A stretch of DNA of 64,000 bases. Origin: Ricinus communis. Lineage: Eukaryota; Streptophyta; Magnoliopsida; Malpighiales; Euphorbiaceae. The position numbers and the translations under genes are program-made. The stretch lies in contig NC_063259.1 of assembly GCF_019578655.1 (NCBI RefSeq), forward strand, positions 14,722,489 through 14,786,488, written 5' to 3'. The notes under the pieces were generated by a model. It saw nothing but the letters and a program-made list of their open reading frames with translations. It searched no databases and was not told the origin of the DNA. Below are positions 10,205-22,292 of this stretch, piece by piece. The first letter of the stretch is position 1; each line of letters starts with the position of its first letter.

Positions 10205-12345
10205 ATGGTAAAACATGGAGTTAGCTAACTATTCGGCACTAAGAAGAGGAAAACAACTAATCCTACTTCTTCAAACAATGAGGGCTTATGCTTAGCTTCA
10301 GTTCCACCTCCATCCGAAAATAATATTTCATCTACTGACAATAACAGTACCGATGCTTGTTCAACTAAACATCGTTGTCCACCACCAACAGAAAAAGGAA
10401 TGCAGATTGTTGACACTACTAATGAAGGTACTAACACTGCTAATCCACCAACTTCCCCTTCTAGTAAAACTAGGTCATTTGTTTGGTTGCATTTTGAGAA
10501 AATTAAGAAATGTAGTGGTAAATGGACGAGTAGAGTTAGGTATTTATGGTGTGGTAAGAATTACCAAGGTGGTAGGAAACACTTGCGAGTAACCTATAAA
10601 AAATTTCCTCATAAACAATAGTTGATTAATGCAGAAAATAAGAAGGACAAATCACAAAAGACCCTAACATTCTTAAAGTCTATAGATATAGAAAGTCCTA
10701 AGATTAGAGCTTGGTGTTTTGATCAAGAAGCTTATAGGAAAGCATTAGTTTGAATGATAATTAAAGATGAATTACCCTTTAGATTTGTAGAAAGGGAAGG
10801 GTTTAGAGAATTTATTCAAGTTGTTGTACCTGATTTTATAATTCCTTCTAGATTCACCATTGTGAGGGATTGTTTCACCTTGTTTGCTAAAGAGAAGAAA
10901 AAATTGAGAGGCATTATTGCAACACAATGTCAAAAGTCTCTTTGACCACTGATACTTGGACAAGTGTGCAAAGTTTAAGCTATCTTTGTTTGACTGCTCA
11001 TTTTATAGATGCTAATTGATGCTAATTGGAATATGCATAAGAGGATATTGAATTTTTATGTTGTTAAGAGTCATAAGGGTATAAATATAGGTAATGTAGT
11101 AGATGCTTGTATGGAGGAGTGGGGTATAAAAAAGGTCATGTGTATAACTGTTGATAATACATCTAGTAATGACACTAGTATTCAACAATTGAAGAAAAGA
11201 TTATTAAAGAAAAATGCATTTATTTTGGGTGGAGATGCATTTCATATAAGGTGTTTTGCTCATATCCTTCAATTAATTGTGAAAGATGGACTTCAGATAT
11301 CTCAAGTTTCCATTAAAAATTTAGAGATGTTGTGAAGTACATTAGAAGTAGTCCTCAAAGAATGGATCTATTTAAGAAAGCTTGTGAGTTAGCAAATTTA
11401 AATAATAAGACCCCTTTATAGTTAGATTGCCTAAGTAGGTGGAATTTAACTTATTTGATGCTAGATTGTGCTTTGGGCTATCAAAAGGCTTTTGATATGT
11501 TAGAGGATATAGACTTCAAATTCCTGGCTAGTTTTGATGATGATTTGCTTAGTGAAGTAGATTGGACTAAAGCTAAGGTGCTAATAAATTTTCTTAAAAA
11601 ATTCTATGATGCTACTTGCAAACTATCTGGCACATCTTACTCTACTTCAAATCTTTATTTTTCGGAGGTGATAAAGATTTTAAAAGAACAAGATGCTTCT
11701 AAAATTAGCAAGGATAGTGAGATAAGTGAAATGACCATTGAAATGCGAGCTAAATTTGATAAATATTGGGGTTCTTTAGATAAAATGAATGTTATGTTGT
11801 TTGCAGCTGTGTTTTGGATCCTAAGTGCAAATTAAAGTACTTAAGAGCTGAGTATATCATTCATTATGGTGAAGATGAGGCAAGAATTTTGGAAAAAAGG
11901 GTAAAAACAACTTTAGAGTTGATGGTGGATGAATACAAGATAATTGAGGATCAATTATATATGGGTGAAATTGTAGGAAGCTCAGAGAAATCTACATATG
12001 ATAGTGGGCCAAATGATGTGGAAACAGAAGAAGAGATTGATGAGTTCTTTATAGAGGAAGAAGCGCATCAGAATTTGTCTAAGAAATCTGAGTTAGATAG
12101 GTACTTCGAAAAATTTATAAAAAAATTCACCATTGATTTCGATATCTTAGCATGGTGGAAGGTGAATTCAGTAAGGTATTCTATCTTATCCAAGGTTGTA
12201 CGCGATGTATTGGCTATCCAAGCTTCAACAGTAGCCTCTGAATCTGCATTTAGTACTCGATGACGAACTCTAGATTAATATAGAAGTTCTTTACTTCTTA
12301 CAATAGCGGAGGTCCTCATTTGTTATCAAGATTAGCTTAGAAGTT
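10205..12345 (+). pseudogene. hAT-family (zf-BED / RICESLEEPER-type) transposase, decayed
   Basis: Domains appear in the correct order. A Ser/Thr-rich N-terminus is followed by a BED zinc-finger-like segment (about 10470-10610). Next comes an RNase H-like core with TVDNTSSND and RCFAHILQLIVKDGL (11009-11335), and then a DUF4413-like middle (MRAKFDKYWGS, 11740-11790). The hAT C-terminal dimerisation region with DILAWWKVNS and ASTVASESAFS ends near 12263. The copy is dead. A TAA lies eight codons after the ATG at 10205, another stop is at 10619, and the 11009, 11455 and 11814 blocks are in shifted or interrupted frames. In the BED segment the first Cys of the CxxC pair is Tyr. Autonomous hAT transposases are about 650-700 residues, and the combined span here is comparable. 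Confidence 0.85.
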
Positions 12346-13104
12346 CAAATAAACCTGTCCAACTAGAAGAATCACTAAATAAGATTGAAAGCATAGAGTT
12401 AGGTAAAATTTCTTTAGTTCCTACATATATTGGTTTATTTTGATGCTGTTAAGTTTTATTGATGTAATTTTTTACTTTTATTGCAGAAATTATTCAAAAT
12501 CCTGAGATTGGTGAGTCCCTTATGCCAAGATTAAATGTGGAGTGCTAATTTTAAGGGGAGGTAATAACATTCCTTTGCTAATTTTGTGTATAGTGTATAT
12601 AGTGTGTTAATTTAATTTTGGTTAAAATTAAGTTATAAAAAAACTATGATTCATTTAATTAGTTGATTTGTTTTTTTTTTTTTTTTTTTTTTTTTATAGT
12701 TGTTGGGGTGAGTACTAGTGTTGTTAATGTTCTTCTCTTGTAGAGCTGATGTTCTTTTTTAGATTTGGAATTGTTATATTGCTGTTCTAAATTGCAATTT
12801 GTACTCTTTAGAGCTCCTATAATGTTTTGGACTTGTATTTTAGTACTACATAAAATTTATAATTTTTTTTTACTGATTGCCATTTGCAAAATACTTTTAT
12901 GCTAGCACTAATATATATTTTAATGGTTTGTATTTGAACATTGAATGAATTATTATACTTGCAAGTGATTGAATTGCAAAACAAATTGTTCAAGAATGTG
13001 ATTGCAATTCTAATTCAGATTTTCATGCTACTTTCTTTAGGTTGGTAATTATATTTTTTCTAAATGTATTTGATTAAAGATGAGATTAAAGTTGTGTTTT
13101 TTAT
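12346..13104. other. 3' region of the hAT relic
   Basis: Non-coding, with a 30-base T run at about 12668-12697. It probably still belongs to the transposon, between the transposase end and the terminal repeat region. Confidence 0.5.
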
Positions 13105-13287
13105 TTTTTTAGAACCGAAAATAGCATCGAACCGAACTGTATTTAACCGTAAAAACTGGTACAATACGATACGAATCCTTTTATGTTGGGTACAGTATTG
13201 GTACCTTCGATTTTAAAAGAATCGAGATTTGGTATGGTATTGATGATTTATAGATAACCGAATTGGACCGATCCATGCTCAGCCCTA
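13105..13287. mobile_element. Probable right terminal region of the hAT element
   Basis: A cluster of short (A)ACCG-containing phrases (GAACCGAAAA, ATCGAACCGAACTG, AACCGTAAAAACTGG) leads to CCATGCTCAGCCCTAG. Its reverse complement, CTAGGGCTGAGCATGG, resembles plant hAT termini. The matching left terminus was not found, so the element may be 5'-truncated or too diverged there. Confidence 0.5.
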
Positions 13288-14870
13288 GTGCGGAGTAGTA
13301 AAAAGTGATGGGTTATCGTCTGAACAGACTGATTGTATTGATAGAAAAATATTATTTATGCGACGTCGTGTTTGAGTACTAATTGCTGACTAAGAAAGGG
13401 TTAATTAGAAATTCAATTTCATTAAAATGATTTGGTAAAACTATTTTATAGTATTTCCTCTTTTATTCTATTACACTAGATGTATTGATTAAATAAATTT
13501 TTAAATTTTAAATAATTGAATTTGATATTTTTATAATTAAAAGTAAAATTATTAAACTAAAATTAAAAAAAATAAAATTCATAAGTTGATTTATTATTAA
13601 TTATTATCAAAATTTTATTTTTTCAAACATGTCAACGTATGCTAGTTTAATAAATATGACTTATTCAGCTTGAATATTTATATTGTTTCCTAAATTATAA
13701 TTCATTTTGTAAATATGATGGACATTTTCTATTTATTTTTATTACACATGACTACTGTAAATGAGCCGAGCCGAGTCAAGCCAAGCTTTTTAATGTTAGG
13801 CTCAACTCGTAAAGATTTAATTAAGCTCGAGCTCGATAATTTTTTATGTTTTAAAGTTTGAGTTCAGCTCGTTGTAATTTTGATATGTTTGAGCTTGGCT
13901 CGTAATTAGTTCGATCTACAAATAAACAAGCTGAATTCGAGTTTGATATTTATATAAACGAGCTCAGCTTGGGTTAGCTTGATTTCAAGCTCAATTTCAA
14001 ATTCGTTAAGGCAGCTTGATTTTATCAAATATGTAGCTGTAAATGTTATAATTATTACATATAAAAGTAAAATAGCATATAAATTCAAAAACTCAAATAA
14101 TTAAATTAAGTTCTTGATAAAAATAAAGAGTTCAACAAATGCCATAGAATTTTATCTCAAACTTGTTCCAAACGAGCCGAGCCGAGCTTTATAAACTTTA
14201 TATTAAGCATATTATACAAATATTTACTAATGTTAATTTATAATAGTTCTTATTCTAATACATTTTCTTATCAATTAGCCTATAGTGCTTTTTATATTAA
14301 TTTATAATAGTTCTTACTCTATCTACAAGCTTCATATTAAGCATATTGCAAAAGTATTTACTCATGCTTCGTTAATTTCTAAATATATAGATTATAATTT
14401 CTAAAAAATTTTAAGCTTTTACATAATATATGCTTGTTTATTTAACGCTAAAACTACATAATTTATAGTAAAACAACGTGTATCTTTAAACACTTACATA
14501 ATATGTGCTTGTTTATTTAACACTAAAGTACCTAGTTTTATAGTAAAGCAACGTACTCTATAATGATTTAAGTTAACTATACTATACTCAAAATTACATT
14601 GTTTTCATATATAGTGTCAGCATCCATTTTATGGATCCAGATATCAAGAGAATTACAGAAAACTCTATAATAAAAATTACTGCCTTCTCGGATCTTATGA
14701 GACGAAGGACGGGCGCATCGAAGATTAAGGTTGAGGTTAATCCAACCAAAATTATCTTTCTAAAATCAATTTGGAGTTAATTGTCAAAAAAAAAGTCAGG
14801 AGTCAAAACGATGAGTTTTGCAAGTTTAGGGACTTAATTGTAAATTTTTTTAAGAAAAAAAACTTTTCAT

Positions 14871-14894
14871 GTGTAGAGCCAATCGGCTCTACAC
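14871..14894. repeat. Perfect 10-bp inverted repeat (hairpin)
   Basis: GTGTAGAGCC and GGCTCTACAC flank a 4-base AATC loop. The core GAGCCAATCGGCTC recurs in related forms about 1 kb downstream. Confidence 0.9.
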
Positions 14895-15929
14895 TGTGCC
14901 GATTAGGGTTTTATCGCTAACATTGTTTCTTTCTAACACTTTTATGTCCAGATATAGATTGTAGAAGATATTTGATGATAATCAAAGATTTTAATGATAT
15001 TTATTCAAATTTTAAGAAATTAGTATTGGATATTTATCAATTCTTTTTTTTTTTTTGAAAAGTTGAAGATTTTCTGTTCCTATAGAATTTTTTTTGAAAC
15101 CCTACTTTTATAAATAGAAAGCGATGACTTAGGGTTTAGGGCTACCACTAACAACAATAACAACAACGAGAGAGAGAGAACATCAATAGAAGCTAATATC
15201 GATTAGAATACTGTGAGAAAAGAAAAAAAGAAAAATTTACGTTCAGAAGGATTTTGGTCTCTAAGAAAGTGGGCCACTAAGAAAGAACTGAAATTTGAAA
15301 ATTCTTTTGAAGATGACAAAAGTTTTTCCAATACCTCATTCAATACTGGATTTCCAACCAATCTTCAACTTAACCGCTTCTTCATCTCCTGAGACTCGTA
15401 GAACAATCAACTATGGTGACAACCTGAGAGTTTTTCAACATGCATCCATCATCATCGATATCACTCTAAACTGGTTTTCTTGTCTCTTTATGTTTTTCTT
15501 AGAAACATTATTATAGTTACTTTTCTGTTTTATTTTTATGATTAATATTATTATATTAGGGTTTCATATGAATTTGCATGTTATTAATTCATTGGGTTTT
15601 GAAATATGATAATACGAGCATTAGAGTTTTAAATATGATAATATGTCAGCATTAAGATTTTGAATCTGATTAATCACATGCGTAAAGTGATATGATTAGA
15701 TTCCCCTTTTCTTTATGTTTTGTAATCAAATTAGTTTATTAGGGTTATATAGATAATCTGTCATTCTTGTTCACTCTGTTTTCAATTTTTTTAGAGTTTG
15801 TTTGTAGTTTTTATTTATTTTATTTTATTCCTTTCATATTCTAATCATTTTTTACTTTCTATGCATGTTAAAATCGGCTCTGTGATGTGAAGATTACACA
15901 GAAAATTGTAAAAATCAGCCTGGATCCCT

Positions 15930-16035
15930 AGAGCCGATCGGCTTACAGCAAAGCCAATTGGCTTTGCGTTGAGCTGAATGGCTCTATGCCTATAGTCGAT
16001 TTGCTCTCTGCCGATAGCGGATCGGTTCTGCACTC
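15930..16035. repeat. Cluster of self-complementary GCCGATCGGC-type motifs
   Basis: Within about 100 bp: GAGCCGATCGGCTT, AAAGCCAATTGGCTTT, GAGCTGAATGGCTC and a degenerate CCGATAGCGGATCGG. The first two are perfect or near-perfect palindromes of 12-16 bp. Confidence 0.8.
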
Positions 16036-16594
16036 TTTCGCCCTAATTTTAGTGTTTTGTGAGTTTTTGACGTATTTTTGCCGATCTTATGCACTATAGC
16101 TAAGTTTTATGGCTTTCTTTTTTACAATTTTAGTTGTAGGCTGGGATGTAATAGTTAAGTTTATCTTTCTGCACTTTATTTTTCTTTATTTCTTGATTTA
16201 ATGTATGTTAAATAATTGTAACATGACTGCCTAATTAAAAATGGACATACAAACTTTATGTTAAAATTGTACCCAACATGAAAACTGTAGTTCAATAGGC
16301 TAATCAATATTAATCGGGTTTAAGTTCTAAAATCATAGTAGATTTAGTGGGCTTTACCGTATTTTAGTTAAAATTGGGCTATATTAGAATTAAGTTCATA
16401 CAAAATGAGTTTTATCATATAATATGTAGTTCATCTAGGATTAAAGGCTTGGTAAGCTATAACTTGTAATTAGACTCAACTAAGAAACACCTGTACATAA
16501 CTAATTAGCAAGCTAGATTAACAGACTTTAATATGGACTTGGTTTAATAAAAAATGGGCTAGACATAGGTAAATTATATGTATTATTTGGTATA

Positions 16595-19523
16595 TGTAAT
16601 ACCCGAAAATTTTCTTTAATAATGATTATATTAATGATGATTAATAATGAGTTTTTATTTAAATTAATTTTAGCTTTATTTTATTCGGTTTAATTGGAAT
16701 GAATTAAATGAAATTTTAATGCTAGATAAATAAGAAGTTATTTTCTATATCCTATTAGTTTAAATTTTTAAGAAATTAATTAAGTAAATTATTTGAGAAA
16801 TAATTATATTTTTTGTTATTCAAATTTTTCCTAAATGTATATATAGTATATATAAATAAAATTATATATTGAGAAAATGATGGAAGAGTTTGTAAAGGAT
16901 GTTTTTATAAAATAATTTTTGGAGAAATTGGTATTTTAATTAGCTAGTGATATTAAATTTTAAGTTGGAAAATATTTAGCAAGTTGGTTATTTAAATCTA
17001 ATTGTGTGCTAGGACTAAATTGGAAATTTATTTTGGGATAAGGATTAAAAGTATAATTTTATTATTATGGGGATTTAAGGAAAATTTGTATGTTTGGTAT
17101 TTTTGTAAATAAATATGTCGGACAGGGGTATATATGTAATTATATATTTTCAATAATTCTAATTTGGCCCAAATTAATTAGTTAGGGGCTTAATTGAAAG
17201 ACTAAAGGAAAGTTTAAGGGTAAATTGGAAATTCTGCAGGACGAAATTGTAAGTAATTAAGAAAGTTGAGGAACCAAATTGTAATAAGGAAAAGTTCATG
17301 AGTCAAATGTCAATATTGAAAGGAAAGGAATCGGGGAAGAAGAGAAAGGAAGGAAGGAGATGTTGGGGAGAGAGAAAGTGGCGGGGGAAAGAGGAGATCG
17401 GTACTACGGCGGCGGTGTCCTTCCACGGACGGCCGTGGCGGTGGCAGTGGCCAGCGGCAGAAGCGTCGGCGGCAGTCAGCGTAGAAAGGTAGCGGCTTTC
17501 AAAGGTTGTTCTGGCCCTTTCCGACAGCCTTTCCAGCCTATCTCAGTGGCGATCGGCTCCCCTCGAAGAGAGCTTCCTTTTGGTGGCAGCGGCGTCAGTT
17601 TTGGTGGCGGGAGGAGAGAGTTCCGGTGAAGTGGTGGCAGCCGCATTTTTTAGCTTTTCCGGCGAGCTCCGGTGGAGGATGGACGATCGGAGGATGTATC
17701 CTGACTCTCCTCAGCTCAAGCTTCGCAATGGCACTGGTTTCGTGGCGATCGGACTCCGTTTGTGAATCGACGGTCGAAATCGTCCGCAAATCTCTCCGGA
17801 CGATCGGGGGTCGGATCAAACAATCGAAAGCGGGGATCGTCATCAGCGCGTCGTTTCGAGTTCGATGATGTGTTCAAATCGTAGATCGAACTCCGGCGGC
17901 CGGAGGCGAGTCGACTGAGCGATCAAGCATCTCGGTAATTTTTCTCTGACCCATTGATTTGGAATTCTTTGATTTAATTTATTCTTATTGATTTGTGTTG
18001 AGTATTAGATGATATTTGTGAGTCAAAAATAATAGTTTGTCGAACTACCTGCCCTAGTCGTGATTTTTATGCTGTGTGGTGGAGTCGGAAAATTAATGAA
18101 GTTTGGGGACCCGACTCCCGTTGTTTGATTTGTTGGATATTTCTAGTATTTTTCTGGCAGGTCCTGTACTCGTTTTACGGGGGGTAAATGTCCGTGTTGG
18201 AGGGGAAGTTCTGCCGGATTTTCGGTAGAATTCTCCCGAGTCGAGATTTTTAGACAGTCAGTCCTAGGGATCTAGGCCTATGATTAATGATTAATTGTTT
18301 TTGCGTTTTGATAAATTATTTTCCGTGATTAGATGATCTGTTTGTTCGGCTCGCTCCAACCGAGGCACGTCAGAGCTAGGAGGTCGTCAAATCTATGAGT
18401 TAAAGTCACTTAATCATTGCATTATTGCTAAGTCTGAATTTAATATGCTATTTTAGAAATTTATGCTTAATATGATTATTAGTATCGCAATATAAATAAT
18501 TTTACTTGATTATTAATTATTGAAAATAATATAAATATTATTATTAGTAACGTTATAATAATACATATATTATTATTTTTTGACACGAATTGCACGTTGC
18601 TTTACACTAAATTTTTAATCTTTATTTTGATATGTGTTGAATGATTTCATTAGACAATGATATTTATTAAATGTGATGATTGCGTTTTGGAAAATGTGGC
18701 TTTCGTAGAACATGCCACCGGTAATGATCATGGACATAAGATTATTATGGATTTGTTTGCCCCGATCGAGCATTGCTCTGCAGGGCCGAGTTCGATTGAT
18801 TAGGAGTTAAGGTCCCCGATCGAGCAACGCTCTCTGGCCGCCGGCTTATTTGGAATTCAAGTGTTCAGGCTAGAGGTAAAGACCCTGATCGAGCTTGCTC
18901 TCTGGGCACCAAACCTGTTGGATTAAGAGAGCCAAAAGGCTACTAGAATTTGGGGTTAGGGTTCTACTGAGCCACTCGTCCTGTAAAAGTAAAAATATAT
19001 TTTTATTTATTTATTTATTTTTCTATTATGGTATGATGATATTATGATTTGTATTTATGTTCAGGATTTGATATATTGATTCGAATAACTAATATTTTCT
19101 GTGAAGACTGCAATAGTTTCTAGATTATTTGATTTTAACTCACTCTCGAGACTGACAGTCTCCATTTACTATTTTTCAGATTCGTGACTATTAGTCTTCC
19201 TGCAACTCTTACTCAGTAACTCAACTTCTTCATCATCGGGTGGTGTTTGATTTGGTATGTCAAATTGTAAAAATCTTAGATTCTCCGCAGTAGTAATAGT
19301 AGGGGTATCAGTGGTAATTTTCTATAGTTTCGGGTCTCACCTAATTCTTTTGGCAGACCGAATTAATTGTAAATTTAATGGTTACGAAATTGTGGAATCA
19401 ATAGTATTAATTGAGATGAGATTTGTTTAAGTCAGTGAGTGTCAGGCTTACTACGGGATTCGGTGACCTTAAGCCTACCTATTCCCTAGTGCCGGTCACG
19501 GGTCCACAGAGTGAGTCGTGACA
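16595..19523 (+). mobile_element. Solo LTR (long-LTR family), 2.93 kb
   Basis: It starts TGTAATACCCG and ends GTCGTGACA, and is flanked by perfect 5-bp duplications GTATA (16590-16594 and 19524-19528). The body matches the other family copies at 54970-57884 (same strand) and at 31090-33871 and 35208-37944 (opposite strand). Shared parts are the GC-rich block (17380-17930), the GACCCGACTCC segment, and spaced GATCGAGC...GCTCT units (about 18765-18905). The terminus GTGCCGGTCACGGG also matches. Open frames over the GC-rich block are in different phases in each copy and are not treated as genes. Confidence 0.93.
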
Positions 19524-20160
19524 GTATAGCTACGTGTGAACTATTGTGTTTATTAGGAATGATTTATTAAACAATAAAATTAAAGATTAATATACACAAA
19601 TAAGAAAATTGGCTTTTGGATCCATCTCTGGATTTATAGCGTAAAGCTTCTTTATGGAATATGAGAAAGACTACTCATTAATAAAAGTGTCCCGGTGATT
19701 ATCTAGGTGGCGACTTCCATCTCCATTGTAGTTTTAGTGACTAATTAGCGTTTTCCCAATTAAGTTGAAAAGTCTTACAGTATCGTAGTTGCTAAAGACA
19801 TTTGGGTGCATGCCTGAAACCGTCATGCACACGTAGTTTTATTTTATTGTTCTGCTTAAATTAATTTATAATAAAAAATAAACCGATAAGACATTAATCA
19901 TAATTAAACATATAAAATCAAATTTCAACTTAATTAACAATGTTATTAAACTAACACTTATTTAAATAATACTAAAATTATTTAATTAGAGAATTAATTA
20001 AAATATAATTTGTTAAATATATTATTACCTTAATGTAATAAAAGTTAAATTCTTATAATCTATTTATTTATTTTATTTACTTATTTTTCTTTTTTAGTTA
20101 AAAAATATATTTTTTTAATTAATTATTTATTTATTGAACTAATTCATGAATTTTTAAACA
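19524..20160. other. Fragment of a possible older LTR element, then AT-rich spacer
   Basis: The phrase CTAGGTGGCGACTTCCATC at about 19703-19721 resembles the primer-site region of Tat-type elements. Beyond 19860 the sequence is featureless and AT-rich. Confidence 0.3.
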
Positions 20161-20392
20161 AACTAATGCACGAGTTAGCTCGCGAGCTCTTTAAACGAGC
20201 TAGCTTGCGAGCTCTTCAACAAGCCAGCTTGCGAGCTCAGACAAGCCAAACATTACTAAGCTCCAGCTCGACTCATTTAATAAATGAAGTTTGAGCTTGA
20301 CTCGTTTATCTTGATGAACAATCTCGAACAATCTTTTATTGAGACGAGTTTCGAGTAGTTCGTGTGCAGCTCAACTCATTAACAGCCCCACA

Positions 20393-22084
20393 TACGACAA
20401 TATGCACTATAGGATGACCTATCATACATTTTTACAATATGTGAATAAAAATAGTTCAAATGCTAATTCACAATAAAAGCACACATAGACTCAAAGAGTT
20501 ATTTTTTTTATGACATGTCTTGTATATTTTATGCATACGTCTTTACTTTATAATATATAGATTGAAATATTTTCTACCAATAAAGTTAATATCTCGGTGA
20601 TATATTACTTATGGCACTATTAATACATATATTTTAATTGTGATTTTTTATTTTTTTTTATTATTTATTTTTATTCTTCATTGATATAAAATCAAAAAAA
20701 ATTAACTGAGTAGTTTTTTTTCGTTTACGTGCTTTGCGCGCGCGCGCACACACATATATATATATATATAAATGACTCTTAAAAATATAATTTCGAATAA
20801 AAGATATTACATTATTTAATTTATATTACAACATATATTTGAAATATTTAAAATACCAATTAAATTCAGAAATATTTTGAATTTGATTTAAAATAATTTT
20901 ATCCTTTAAAAATAATTAAGCAAGCATATGACTATTAATATTTTTATAAAACATGAAGAATTGATGATTAATAGATTAGGATTATTGATTCACTACTTAA
21001 ATAACTTTTTTTGTCACTGTTTTATTATTTCTAATCACATATTTCTTTTATTTTTTTATTAATAACATTTCTTAGAAAAATACAAGTAGAATTATAATTC
21101 TTAATTTAAGAATGTGAAATAGTACCTGTTATCATTGAAAATTTTAATGTAATTAGTTTTTTGAATTTAGATTTATATTTAATGAACTATAAATATTTTT
21201 ATTAATTCATTTAATTAATAAATGATGAATTAACTAAATGTTTAGTAAAATATTTTTCAATAAATCTATTTGTCTGATTTTTCTTCACACTTTATACATA
21301 TTATGATATGTTATGATGGAGAAGTAAAACTTAACTATTTGAATTTTTGTTGCAGAAGAATTGATACAACGTATATATGTGACTATTGTGGGTTAACTAT
21401 ATTAAAAACTGGTGGTCGTTTACTAGTGGCTACACCACTTTTGTAATTATTTTGATTATAGATAATATAGTAAATTAAACATATATTTAAAATTTAATAG
21501 ATTTTTTAAAAATTATTATAATTATTTATAATTATTTAAAAAATAATGATAAATTAAATAATTTTAAATATCTTTCTTAATTTTTTAATATTTTAAAATT
21601 TTTATTAGTGTAACAAAATAGAAATTATTTTAAAATATTTATTAATTAAAATTTAGTATTATATAAATTAATACTATAAGTACAATTCATATAACTAGGT
21701 TTTAGGATTAGATTATAATTATAAGACTTACTTTTTAGATAATATAATATTAAAGAATTATTTAATGAATCATTTTCTAAAATCAAGATCATTATCTAAT
21801 TAGAAAATAAACTTTTTAATTAATATAGTATTAAAATATAATTAAAATGTTATCTTTTAGGATTGTAATTATTGTTTAATTGAATACAATTTATTAATCA
21901 ATAAATTAATAAAAAAAACTATAACATTACACATAAGTTTGACTCTATATGTAAAAAATAAGTACATATATAAAAATGTAATCTTATATATCAAGATATA
22001 GTGACAAATGTCAAAAATATTTTATGTGTGAGAATTATAAGCATATATATATATACTCTTTAGATTTAATCAGTAATTAATCTA
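20393..22084. other. AT-rich non-coding stretch with an alternating purine-pyrimidine tract
   Basis: No gene is visible. A perfect 36-base alternating purine/pyrimidine run (GC, then AC, then AT dinucleotides) lies at 20735-20770. Confidence 0.75.
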
Positions 22085-22094
22085 ATTCCAAATC

Positions 22095-22292
22095 CAACTT
22101 TTTAAAAGCTGTTACAAAACCAGGTTCTTCTAAAACCGAACCACCCAAATATTCCTCAACCTTTTTACACTGATTCTGTCAAGAGTTTTGGAATTTACTT
22201 CCAAATTTCCTGATGAAATTAAGGACAAAAATCATTCTAGAGTTTCACAAATTTTAGAGCAATCAAATGGTTCTGTTCAAATAAGTTCCGCA
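22095..22292 (+). pseudogene. Scrambled inverted patch of three viral fragments
   Basis: In plus orientation, opposite to the main locus, three short pieces of the same virus are fused. About 22100-22160 matches the ORF2 segment whose antisense is at 23695-23755. About 22165-22235 matches the reverse-transcriptase segment at 24510-24570. About 22238-22292 matches the capsid-side segment at 28452-28508. The matches are near-identical, so this arose from the same or a very similar viral copy. Confidence 0.85.

Larger units (their letters stand above)
14615..16589 (+). other. LTR-like or promoter-like stretch of unknown identity
   Basis: The stretch begins TGTCAGCATCC. It contains a TATA box (TTATAAATAG) near 15109, GAGA and CAA repeats at 15150-15180, and a 73-codon frame at 15295-15516 that I cannot identify. 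A cluster of self-complementary GCCGATCGGCT-type motifs lies at 14871-14894 and 15930-16030. It may be a retrotransposon LTR or leader interrupted by the solo LTR that follows, with its remainder at 19524-19860. The latter carries TGGCGACTTCC at 19708-19718, reminiscent of the tRNA-Arg primer site of Tat/Ogre elements. This is weakly supported. Confidence 0.3.
13750..20392. mobile_element. Probable hAT-like non-autonomous element split by later insertions
   Basis: The left edge (about 13755, CTGTAAATGAGCCGAGCCG) and the reverse complement of the right edge (about 20390, CTGTTAATGAGTTGAGCTG) form an imperfect inverted repeat of about 19 bp. Flanks CACATGAC (left) and CACATACG (right) could be a diverged 8-bp duplication. 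Subterminal GAGCTCG/CGAGCT motifs are dense at both ends (13760-14190 and 20165-20370), including three spaced GCGAGCTC units. The interior contains a TATA-bearing LTR-like stretch and a solo LTR, so this is a nest. Assigning the two ends to one element is inference. Confidence 0.45.

Noticed and set aside
10754..10963. Two opposite-strand 63-codon frames as separate proteins
   Set aside because: The plus frame is part of the broken hAT transposase, and the minus frame is its shadow.
17298..17868. Several overlapping open frames of 60-120 codons as genes
   Set aside because: They lie in the GC-rich block of a solo LTR. The frames do not persist in the other three copies, which have indels.
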